Shown: piece after piece, positions 18,486 to 25,731 of the stretch
How the letters are laid out: each line of letters begins with the position of its first letter
Numbering within the stretch: the first letter of the stretch is position 1
Assembly (NCBI GenBank): GCA_903858085.1
Contig: CAIOHJ010000159.1
Coordinates: 1 to 26,932, forward strand
Reading direction: 5' to 3'
DNA length: 26,932 nt
Origin: an uncultured Chloroflexota bacterium
GTDB lineage: Bacteria; Chloroflexota; Anaerolineae; Caldilineales; Caldilineaceae
Position numbers and translations under genes: made by a program
Notes under the pieces: generated by a model
Databases searched by the model: none
What the model was told of the DNA's origin: nothing
Seen by the model: only the letters and a program-made list of their open reading frames with translations

Positions 18486-20114
18486 ATGTCCACTGCACTC
18501 TATCGTAAATGGCGCAGCCAGACATTCGACGAAGTCGTCGGCCAGGAACACGTGACCCGCACGTTGCAGAACGCGCTGCGGGACGATCGGGTTGCCCACG
18601 CCTATCTGTTCTCCGGGCCACGCGGCACCGGCAAGACCAGCACGGCCCGCATCCTGGCCAAGGCCCTCAACTGCGGCGCGCCAGAAGGCGAGCGCCCCTG
18701 CAACCGTTGCGCAACCTGCCGGGCAATCGCCGAAGGACGTATGATTGACCTGGTCGAGATCGACGCGGCCTCCAACAACAGCGTGGACGATGTCCGCGAG
18801 CTGCGCGACAAGGTGGGCTTTCGCCCCAGCGAAGGGCGCTTCAAAATTTATATCATCGACGAAGTCCATATGCTGAGCGGCAGCGCCTTCAACGCTTTGC
18901 TCAAAACGCTGGAAGAACCCCCGCCACATGCCCGTTTTATTCTGGCCACCACCGAGCCACACAAAATTCCAGCCACGGTGCTCAGCCGCTGCCAACGCTT
19001 CGACTTCCGGCGGATCCCTGCCCCCGAAATCGCCCAACATCTGCAGCACATCGCCGACGAAGAAGCGTTCCAGGCCGAAACAGAGGCGCTGCTCATGATT
19101 GCCCGCAGCGCCCAAGGCTGCATGCGCGACGCCGTCAGCCTGCTTGACCAGATGCTCAGCTTTGGCCACGACCAGGTCTCTTTGGCCCAGGTCCAACAGG
19201 TGCTGGGGGCCGTCAACACCCAGACTGTGCTCGATTTTCTGGATGCAGTGGCTGCCCGCAATGCCCGCCAGGGGCTGGCGTTGATCCACCGGCTGATGGC
19301 CGGCGGGGTCAGCCTGCCCGAATTTTGCCAGCAGGTCGTCGAACAGCTGCGTGCCATCATGGTGTTGCAGATGACCAACGACCCTGCACTGCTGGACGAT
19401 CTGCCTGCTGAGACCGTGCAGCAGCTGGCAGCCCAGGCCAGGCAGCTGGAACCGACAACCACGATCCATGCCATCAAGCGGTTCAGTGCCGCGATCACCG
19501 AACTCAAAGGGAGCTTTCAACCGCAGCTGCCGCTCGAGATGGCGCTGATCGAAGTGACACAGGGCGAAATTTTTGCGCCGATGGTGGCGAACAGCCAGTT
19601 CCAGCCAGCAGCTCGCAGCCAGACCCGGCCGGCAGCGAGCGCCCCCCCCCCTCTGCCGGTGGCCGCAGCCGGCGAAGCGCCGCGCAGCGACGCTGCCGTC
19701 GACGCCGAGACAACCCGTCGTCTCTGGTCGCGTTGGAAAGAGTTTCTGGCCCAGGTGCGCACACAAAATGGGCAGCAGGTCAACGCGGCCCTCCAGGCCG
19801 TGCGCGATGTCGCCGTCGCCGACCAGCGGGCTGCGTTCGCTTTCGGCAACAACGAATTCTCGCGCAGCCTGGTCGCCAAACTCGACGTGCTGCCCGGCGT
19901 GTCCACCACCTTGTCCAAATTCCTCGGACGCGAACTCTCCCTGGAATGCCAGCTCGGCGACCGAGCACTCCTGTCCGGGGTCGTGACAACCGCCCAGACC
20001 CCACCGACAGACGGCCCCGACCCGCTGGTCGAATATGCGGTCAGCGACCTGGGTGCCCAAGTCGCCCCCAATCCCGTCGCCTCCCCCCCCACAGAAAAAC
20101 GGACACGATCGTGA
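18486..20114 (+). CDS. dnaX: DNA polymerase III subunit gamma/tau (clamp loader)
   Basis: A 542-residue clamp-loader ATPase that opens and loads the beta sliding clamp at replication forks. Walker A is G44-PRGTGK-T51. The zinc module is C63, C72, C75, C78. Walker B is IIDE (D125-E126), and the arginine-finger motif is S167-R168-C169. Clamp-loader domains run to about residue 370. A variable Pro/Ala linker (about 375-405) is followed by a C-terminal domain of about 135 residues, a shorter tau-specific region than in E. coli (643 residues). A C10 run lies in the linker. The start is fixed by MSTALYRKWR, the classic DnaX N-terminus, next to the promoter. It heads dnaX-ybaB-recR. Confidence 0.97.
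   Translation: MSTALYRKWRSQTFDEVVGQEHVTRTLQNALRDDRVAHAYLFSGPRGTGKTSTARILAKALNCGAPEGERPCNRCATCRAIAEGRMIDLVEIDAASNNSVDDVRELRDKVGFRPSEGRFKIYIIDEVHMLSGSAFNALLKTLEEPPPHARFILATTEPHKIPATVLSRCQRFDFRRIPAPEIAQHLQHIADEEAFQAETEALLMIARSAQGCMRDAVSLLDQMLSFGHDQVSLAQVQQVLGAVNTQTVLDFLDAVAARNARQGLALIHRLMAGGVSLPEFCQQVVEQLRAIMVLQMTNDPALLDDLPAETVQQLAAQARQLEPTTTIHAIKRFSAAITELKGSFQPQLPLEMALIEVTQGEIFAPMVANSQFQPAARSQTRPAASAPPPLPVAAAGEAPRSDAAVDAETTRRLWSRWKEFLAQVRTQNGQQVNAALQAVRDVAVADQRAAFAFGNNEFSRSLVAKLDVLPGVSTTLSKFLGRELSLECQLGDRALLSGVVTTAQTPPTDGPDPLVEYAVSDLGAQVAPNPVASPPTEKRTRS
19642..19651 (+). repeat. C10 homopolymer inside dnaX
   Basis: Ten consecutive C (19642-19651) lie in the linker coding region of dnaX, just after the clamp-loader domains. 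Polymerase slippage here would change frame; neither alternative frame meets an early stop (one remains open to 19986, the other to 20200), so a short gamma product is not encoded as it is in Thermus or E. coli. Confidence 0.9.
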
Positions 20115-20196
20115 GCCGTCGACACCCTCTCTCTCCATTTCCGAGCAGCACAGTCTCTGCTCACCCACAGCACTCCTTCAGAAAGGACAGCAGACC

Positions 20197-20583
20197 ATGA
20201 ACAAAAAACGCAGCGGCAGCGGACGTACCGGGTTCGGCAGCGGCGGGTTTGGCGGCGGCGGATTCGGTGGCGGCGGCATGGGCAACATCATGTCACAGAT
20301 GCAAAAACTGCAGGCAGAGATGGAAAAAACCCAGGCCGAGCTCTCGACAGAAGAGCTCACCGTCAGTGCCGGCGGCGGTGCTGTGACGATCGTCGTCACC
20401 GGCAGCCGAGAATTCAAAAGCGTCACCCTCAAACCCGAAGTTGTGAACCCAGAAGATATCGAAATGCTCCAGGACCTGCTGCTGGCAGCCTTCAACGATG
20501 CCCTCAGCCAGGCCAAACAGCTCGAAGAGCAACGGATGAGCAGCCTCACCGGCGGTCTTGGCCTGCCGCCAGGCCTTTTTTAG
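20197..20583 (+). CDS. ybaB: YbaB/EbfC family nucleoid-associated protein
   Basis: A 128-residue DNA-binding nucleoid protein. The YbaB core begins at about residue 29 (MGNIMSQMQKLQAEMEK, a helix) and continues with the beta-strand segment SAGGGAVTIVVTGSREFKSV and the C-terminal helix with the Q/E-rich dimer interface. Standard members are about 100-110 residues; here a Gly-rich, Lys/Arg-containing N-terminal extension of about 28 residues precedes the core. The ATG at 20197 is preceded by GAAAGGA at about 11 nt. If MGNIM at residue 28 were the true start, the Gly-rich part would be a leader, but no ribosome site is seen there. It lies 82 nt after dnaX and 46 nt before recR, as in many bacteria. 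Confidence 0.92.
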   Translation: MNKKRSGSGRTGFGSGGFGGGGFGGGGMGNIMSQMQKLQAEMEKTQAELSTEELTVSAGGGAVTIVVTGSREFKSVTLKPEVVNPEDIEMLQDLLLAAFNDALSQAKQLEEQRMSSLTGGLGLPPGLF

Positions 20584-20629
20584 AAGAGACCCCAGCTGTG
20601 CCAGCCTCTCTTGAGACGGGAAACCCACC

Positions 20630-21235
20630 ATGCAACCACTTGCCGAGCCGGTCTCCAAGCTGATCGACGCCTTTACCCAGCTCCCTGGGATCGGACCCAA
20701 AACAGCGACACGGCTGACCTACTATCTGCTGCGCAACGACGAAGCCGTGGCACTCCGACTGGCCCGCGCCCTGGAAGAGCTCAAACAGCGGACACTCTTT
20801 TGCAGCGTCTGTTTCAACATCGCCGACCAGGACCCCTGCCCCATCTGCGCAGCCACCCAGCGGGACAGTGGGCTGATCTGCGTGGTCGAAGAACCGTTGG
20901 ATGTCCAGGCGATCGAGCGCACGCGCGAGTTCACCGGCCTCTACCATGTGCTGCACGGAGCCATCTCCCCTGTCGAAGGGATTGGCCCGGAAAATCTGAA
21001 AATTGGCGAGCTGCTGCAGCGGATCCGGCGGAGTGAACCGCCGGTGCGCGAGCTGCTGCTGGCCACCAACCCCAACCTGGAAGGGGAGGCAACCGCCATG
21101 TACATTGCCCGCCTGACCAAACCGTTGGGGCTGCGGGTCACCCGACTGGCACGCGGGCTGCCGATGGGGGGAGATCTCGAATATGCCGATGAAGTAACCC
21201 TGGGCCGGGCCCTGACCGGGCGCAGCGAAATGTAA
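20630..21235 (+). CDS. recR: Recombination mediator RecR
   Basis: A 201-residue RecR, which with RecO and RecF loads RecA onto SSB-coated single strands. The helix-hairpin-helix is LPGIGPKTATRLT (residues 18-30). The zinc finger is C58-x2-C61 and C70-x2-C73. The Toprim domain starts about residue 81 with LICVVEEPLDVQAIE and includes the EG-x-GPENL loop around 113-122. The C-terminal Walker-B-like segment RVTRLARGLPMGGDLEYADE is complete. Length is typical. The ATG at 20630 follows a weak purine stretch (GACGGGAA). Third gene of the dnaX-ybaB-recR cluster. Confidence 0.97.
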   Translation: MQPLAEPVSKLIDAFTQLPGIGPKTATRLTYYLLRNDEAVALRLARALEELKQRTLFCSVCFNIADQDPCPICAATQRDSGLICVVEEPLDVQAIERTREFTGLYHVLHGAISPVEGIGPENLKIGELLQRIRRSEPPVRELLLATNPNLEGEATAMYIARLTKPLGLRVTRLARGLPMGGDLEYADEVTLGRALTGRSEM

Positions 21236-21307
21236 GCGACGCACTTCAGCCCCCCCACAGCGGGGAGGGCCTCCATCCAATGTACGGCAGATTGTGGAGA
21301 AAAAAAT

Positions 21308-22987
21308 ATGGCAGAACCCAATCCGTCCTCCCTGGCAGAGCAAAAGGCACGCTGGGAAGCAGAGACCCTGGCGCCGCTGGTCACCCGCTTCGGCGAACGG
21401 AAAAAACCGTTCACGACCAGCGACGAAAAAATGGTCGTCTCTACCGTCTATACACCTGCCGACGGCGACGAGGCGTACCCCCAAAAACTGGGGCTGCCCG
21501 GCGAATACCCCTTCACCCGTGGGGTCCAGCCCAACCTCTACCGGGGACGGCTCTGGACCATGCGCCAGTACGCCGGCTTTGGCAACGCCCAAGAGAGCAA
21601 CGAGCGCTACAAATTCCTGATCGCACAGGGGCAGACCGGCCTCTCCGTCGCCTTCGATCTGCCCACCCAGATCGGCTACGACGCCGACCACCCCTTTGCC
21701 GAGGGAGAAGTGGGCAAAGTCGGCGTCTCGATCTCCAGCCTGCGCGACATGCACACCCTGCTCGCCGACATCCCCCTCGACAAAGTCAGCATCAGCATGA
21801 CCATCAACGCACCGGCTGCGGTGCTGCTGGCGATGGTGATCGCCGTCGGCAAAACGCAGGGGGTCCCTGCCCACCAACTGCGCGGCACCATTCAAAATGA
21901 CATCCTCAAGGAATATATTGCGCGCGGCACCTACATCTTCCCGCCCGCCCCGTCGATGCGGCTGATCACCGACATCTTTCGCTACTGCGCCAGCGACGTG
22001 CCCAAGTGGAATACCATCTCGATCAGCGGCTACCACATCCGTGAGGCAGGCAGCACCGCGGTCCAGGAGGTGGCCTTCACACTGGCCAACGGGATCGAAT
22101 ATGTGCGGCAGGCCCTGGCAGTCGGGCTGGATGTCGACCAGTTTGCCCCCCAACTCAGTTTCTTCTTCAATGCCCACAACAATTTTTTGGAAGAGGTGGG
22201 CAAGTTCCGAGCAGCCCGCCGACTGTGGGCGCGCATCATGCGCCAGCGTTTCGGCGCCAAAAACCCAGACTCCTGGAAGCTGCGCTTCCACACCCAGACT
22301 GGAGGCAGCACCCTCACCGCCCAACAACCAGACAACAACATCGTGCGGGTCACCCTGCAGGCGCTGGCCGCCATACTCGGCGGAACCCAGAGCCTGCATA
22401 CCAACAGCCGGGACGAAGCGCTGGCACTGCCCACCGAAAAATCGGTCGAGATCGCCCTGCGCACCCAGCAGATCCTTGCCTACGAGAGCGGGGCCGCCGA
22501 TACAGTAGACCCGCTGGCCGGCTCCTATTATGTCGAATGGCTGACCGACGAGATCGAACGCCGCGCCGAGGAGTATATCGCCAGGATTGACGAGCTGGGC
22601 GGTGCGCTGGCCGCAGTCGAAGAAGGCTACATCCAACGCGAGATCCAGGATGCCGCCTACCGCACCCAGCGTGCGGTCGAAAAAGGCAGTGAGGTCGTGG
22701 TCGGTGTCAACCGTTTCCAGACCGGCGAACAGCCGCATGGAGAGCTGCTGCGGGTCGATGAACGCGTACGGCAGGAGCAGTGTGCAGCGCTGGCCGCACT
22801 GCGGGCAGAACGCGCCCCGCAGGCAGTCCAGAGCGCTCTTGCCAGCCTGGCCCAGGCCGCCCAGGATCCACAGGCACCCTTGATGGCGCTGATCGTGGCA
22901 GCGGTCGAAAGCCATGCCACGCTGGGGGAGATCTGCGACACGCTGCGGGGGGTCTTCGGAGAATATACGCCGGAAAACTGGGTGTAG
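21308..22987 (+). CDS. mcmA1: Methylmalonyl-CoA mutase large (catalytic) subunit, B12 domain absent
   Basis: A 559-residue mutase TIM-barrel subunit that interconverts succinyl-CoA and (R)-methylmalonyl-CoA with adenosylcobalamin. Y88 in MRQYAGF and R206 in IARGTY match the tyrosine and arginine that select methylmalonyl-CoA, and the SGYH histidine near residue 241 is present. This argues against isobutyryl- or ethylmalonyl-type mutases, which differ at these sites. The C-terminal cobalamin-binding domain is missing, so a separate small subunit must supply the DxHxxG module; no gene in this window does. GGAG lies about 9 nt before the ATG. It follows recR by 72 nt. Convergent with the next gene. 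Confidence 0.95.
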   Translation: MAEPNPSSLAEQKARWEAETLAPLVTRFGERKKPFTTSDEKMVVSTVYTPADGDEAYPQKLGLPGEYPFTRGVQPNLYRGRLWTMRQYAGFGNAQESNERYKFLIAQGQTGLSVAFDLPTQIGYDADHPFAEGEVGKVGVSISSLRDMHTLLADIPLDKVSISMTINAPAAVLLAMVIAVGKTQGVPAHQLRGTIQNDILKEYIARGTYIFPPAPSMRLITDIFRYCASDVPKWNTISISGYHIREAGSTAVQEVAFTLANGIEYVRQALAVGLDVDQFAPQLSFFFNAHNNFLEEVGKFRAARRLWARIMRQRFGAKNPDSWKLRFHTQTGGSTLTAQQPDNNIVRVTLQALAAILGGTQSLHTNSRDEALALPTEKSVEIALRTQQILAYESGAADTVDPLAGSYYVEWLTDEIERRAEEYIARIDELGGALAAVEEGYIQREIQDAAYRTQRAVEKGSEVVVGVNRFQTGEQPHGELLRVDERVRQEQCAALAALRAERAPQAVQSALASLAQAAQDPQAPLMALIVAAVESHATLGEICDTLRGVFGEYTPENWV

Positions 22988-23012
22988 CGCGCGAACTGCC
23001 CGCGACAGGATG

Positions 23013-23837
23013 TCAAGCGGTGATCGGACGGCACTGGAGCAAATACAGCCGATTCTGCCAGTAGGCGGCCTCCACGTCTACTGGCCAGCCCATCTCCCCC
23101 TCCAGACGGCGGGCCAGCTGAGCGACCTCCTGGATCTGTGCTTCAGACAGGACGGCCAGCCCCCGCATCGAACGTGGGGTCGGAACCTGTTTGATCCCGG
23201 CTGCAAACCGAACCACCATCGTCTCCTTGGCGCCAATCGTGCGCTGCACCAGCGTCTGGTCAGGCGAGACCACATAGGTGTCAGGGGTCACACTGCCATC
23301 TACCAGCCCCTGTCCCAACCCCCAAACCGCATTGATCACCACCTCGGGCGACCGCGTGAGCGGGTGGCGGCTGAAGGCAACCATCGCCATGTCTGCCGGC
23401 ACCAGCTGTTGAACCAGCACGGCCAGAGGGGTCTGTACGCCGCGACGGTAGCGCTGGACTCGCTCGGCAAAGGCTGAATGCCAACAGGAAAGGATCGCTG
23501 TAAAAAGCGCCTCCACCCCGCAAATGTTCAAAAAACTCTCGTATTGACCGGCAAAGGAAGCACGTTGGCCATCTTCGTCGACCGCCGAAGAACGTACAGC
23601 GACCGGCAGAGGGTCCAGTTGCACAGCGTCGGAGAGCTGCTGATAGGCATCGGCGACCGCGGCCTGCCAGGGCGCTGGCAGCTGACCGGGCGAGCCCTGG
23701 GCCACCCACTCCTCAAAAACGTCTGTCGGAAGACAAAACCCAGAGGGAATGGGGTAGCGCATAAAGAGCCGGCTCAGCTGGGCAGATTTTCCACCCAAAG
23801 TGGCCAGATTGTCACTTTGACCTAACCAGACGACCAT
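23013..23837 (-). CDS. Stand-alone PEP synthase/PPDK N-terminal ATP-binding domain protein
   Basis: A 274-residue protein equal to one domain (PPDK_N, ATP-grasp-like) of PEP synthase or pyruvate phosphate dikinase. The N-terminal LGGKSAQLSRLF and PIPSGFCLP, the catalytic VAVRSSAVDEDG-x-ASFAGQYESFLN, and the C-terminal LYLLQCRPITA are all present. The phosphohistidine domain and the pyruvate barrel (about 500 further residues) are absent; the frame stops right at the natural domain boundary. It may phosphorylate a separate histidine protein or another acceptor; unknown. GAGGA lies 7 nt before the ATG. It begins 25 nt after the OppC-like permease, so it is probably the last gene of the peptide-transporter operon, where ATPase subunits would be expected. 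Confidence 0.85.
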   Translation of the reverse strand: MVVWLGQSDNLATLGGKSAQLSRLFMRYPIPSGFCLPTDVFEEWVAQGSPGQLPAPWQAAVADAYQQLSDAVQLDPLPVAVRSSAVDEDGQRASFAGQYESFLNICGVEALFTAILSCWHSAFAERVQRYRRGVQTPLAVLVQQLVPADMAMVAFSRHPLTRSPEVVINAVWGLGQGLVDGSVTPDTYVVSPDQTLVQRTIGAKETMVVRFAAGIKQVPTPRSMRGLAVLSEAQIQEVAQLARRLEGEMGWPVDVEAAYWQNRLYLLQCRPITA

Positions 23838-23862
23838 GCATTCCTCATTTCAAAAAGTATAT

Positions 23863-24717
23863 TCAACGTCTCAACGTTGCCATCCAACGGTCCGCCAGCA
23901 GATTGACCGCAACGACCAGGGTCGAAATGGCCAGCGCAGGAAAGAGAACGATCCAGGGTGCAGCAACCAACCAGTCGCGTCCTTCGCTGATCTGTGCCCC
24001 CCAGTCAGGAGAGGGCGGCTGCACCCCCAACCCCAAAAAACCCAGGCTCGAACTGAGCAGAATGGCGTAGCCAAAATAGAGCGTGAGTTCGACCAGCAAC
24101 CAGTTCAACAGATTGGGCAGAATCTCTCGACGCAGAATGCGGGGATCCGAAGAGCCAATCATGCGGGCCGCCTCCAAAAATTCACGCGTCTTCAGGTCGA
24201 TGACCACGCCACGCACCACGCGGGCAACGCCCGGTGCAAAAATCACGCCGATACACAAAATCAGATAGACCATCTCCGACCCTAAAGCGCTGACAATGAG
24301 CAGGGCCAGCAACATCGAAGGGAAACAGAACAACAGATCGGTGGCGCGCATCAACACTTCATCGACCACCCCTCCCCAATAGGCCGCTATCATCCCACTG
24401 CCTCCCCCAAGGATCACCGCCAGCAAAGAGGAAGCAGTCGCCAACCCCACGATGCTGCGACACCCCATCATTACCCGGCTCAAGATATCACGGCCAAATT
24501 GATCGGTGCCAAAGAGATGCTGCCAGGAAGGAGGCTGCAGCGAATTGGTCAAATTTTGTGCCGAAAAATGGTAGGGAGCAAGCCATTCACCAAACAAGGC
24601 AACGCCGACAGCCAACGTGACCACGGCCAGAGAGAACAGGGAGACCGGATCGACGACGCCCAAAAATGAACGCAACCGCGGCAGATGGGGGGCCCGAACA
24701 GGATGTTGCACAACCAA
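23863..24717 (-). CDS. Di-/oligopeptide ABC transporter permease, DppC/OppC type
   Basis: A 284-residue inner-membrane permease of a peptide/nickel importer. An N-terminal OppC_N segment (VVTLAVGVALFGEWLAPY, about 30-47) leads to a periplasmic NLTNSLQPPSWQHLFGTDQFGRD motif typical of DppC/OppC, then about five membrane helices. The EAA loop that docks with the ATPase reads EFLEAARMIGSSDPRILRREILPN. The start is TTG at 24717 (no ATG is available at the right place), 4 nt after the preceding stop, or GTG 24711; translational coupling to the upstream permease is likely. The substrate could be peptides or other solutes handled by this superfamily. Confidence 0.9.
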   Translation of the reverse strand: MVVQHPVRAPHLPRLRSFLGVVDPVSLFSLAVVTLAVGVALFGEWLAPYHFSAQNLTNSLQPPSWQHLFGTDQFGRDILSRVMMGCRSIVGLATASSLLAVILGGGSGMIAAYWGGVVDEVLMRATDLLFCFPSMLLALLIVSALGSEMVYLILCIGVIFAPGVARVVRGVVIDLKTREFLEAARMIGSSDPRILRREILPNLLNWLLVELTLYFGYAILLSSSLGFLGLGVQPPSPDWGAQISEGRDWLVAAPWIVLFPALAISTLVVAVNLLADRWMATLRR

Positions 24718-24721
24718 TTGC

Positions 24722-25666
24722 CTACAAGGAACGCAGTCTCGGGTTGAGAGAGAAGACGACCAGATCGGCCACCAGGTTGATCAGCGCAAAAAGCGCTGCT
24801 GACACCAAAGCCACTGCCTGCAGCAACGGCAGATCGCGCTGCGTCACTGCCTGGAGCAGCAGCCGTCCCATTCCTGGATAGGCAAAAACGCTTTCAACCA
24901 CGACGACCCCTCCCAACAAAAACGCCAGATTGAGTGCCAATACACTGATTGCAGGCAGCAGGGCATTGCGAAGCGCATGGTGCCAAACCAGGGTGTGGGC
25001 AGGCAGCCCTTTTCCTTTGGCTGTACGAATATAGTCTTGGTGCATCACTTCGATGACACTCAGACGCACAATTCGGACCACCTCAGTCGAACTGATGACG
25101 GTCAACACCACTGTAGGCAAGATAAAAAAACGCAGCGAACCCCAAAAGTCGCTCTCTGCTGCCAGCATGCTGGCAGCAGGCAGCCACTGCAACCAGATCG
25201 AAAAGCAAAGAATCAGCAGGACTGCCAGGACAAATGAAGGGATACTCACCGCAAACAACGCCAGTGCAGAGATAACCCGGTCCAACCAACGGTTGGCATG
25301 CAACCCTGCTGCCAGCCCCAGGCCGACGCCAAAAAAAACGCTGAAAGGCCAGGCCAACAGTGCCAGCCTGGCAGAGTTGGCCAGACGCTGTTGCAACAAC
25401 GGCCAGACGGGACGGCGCAAAATCATCGACTCCCCCCAGTCCCCCTGCAAAATGCCACCCAGCCACCCCAGATACCGCTCAGAGGGCGGACGATCCAGCC
25501 CCATCTGGCTGCGCAACAACGTCAACTTTTCCGAAGTCGCATCCTTGCCCAGCACCAGATAGGCAGCATCTCCAGGCAACAGCTCGGTCACCACAAAGAT
25601 GGCCAGCGAAATCAAAAACAACACCCCCCCTGTAAAAAGCAGACGGCGCGCCACAAACTGCACCAT
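24722..25666 (-). CDS. Di-/oligopeptide ABC transporter permease, DppB/OppB type
   Basis: A 314-residue inner-membrane permease; partner of the following DppC/OppC gene. The N-terminus VQFVARRLLFTGGVLFL is typical of DppB/OppB; GDAAYLVLG and the periplasmic loop follow; and the EAA loop reads DYIRTAKGKGLPAHTLVWHHALRNALLP, matching the family. The start was set at 25666 because GGGGAA lies about 6 nt before it and the family usually starts there; ATG 25678 would add four residues. A hairpin between the upstream substrate-binding gene and this one may reduce its expression. Confidence 0.9.
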   Translation of the reverse strand: MVQFVARRLLFTGGVLFLISLAIFVVTELLPGDAAYLVLGKDATSEKLTLLRSQMGLDRPPSERYLGWLGGILQGDWGESMILRRPVWPLLQQRLANSARLALLAWPFSVFFGVGLGLAAGLHANRWLDRVISALALFAVSIPSFVLAVLLILCFSIWLQWLPAASMLAAESDFWGSLRFFILPTVVLTVISSTEVVRIVRLSVIEVMHQDYIRTAKGKGLPAHTLVWHHALRNALLPAISVLALNLAFLLGGVVVVESVFAYPGMGRLLLQAVTQRDLPLLQAVALVSAALFALINLVADLVVFSLNPRLRSL

Positions 25667-25693
25667 AGAGTTCCCCATCTAGGAGCGGACGGT

Positions 25694-25725
25694 GCGGGGA
25701 GAGCAGCCCGTGCGGCTCTCCCCGC
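25694..25725 (-). promoter_or_regulatory. Intercistronic hairpin between SBP and OppB genes
   Basis: GCGGGGAGAGC and GCTCTCCCCGC form a perfect 11-bp GC-rich stem with a 10-nt loop in the 65-nt gap. On the minus-strand mRNA it follows the substrate-binding-protein stop codon by 7 nt. No T-run follows, so it is more likely a 3' stabiliser or partial attenuator that makes binding protein exceed permease than a full terminator. Confidence 0.75.
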
Positions 25726-25731
25726 TGCACA

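Noticed and set aside
20143..20162. GAGCAG/CTGCTC inverted repeat between dnaX and ybaB
   Set aside because: Stem of only 6 bp with an 8-nt loop and no T-run; within the range expected by chance.
21251..21270. C-run and GGGGAGGG before the mutase gene as a possible terminator
   Set aside because: Only four to five base pairs can form and no T-run follows.
20546..22915. Minus-strand open frame (789 codons) opposite recR and the mutase
   Set aside because: Shadow of two well-identified conserved genes; no motif in the translation.
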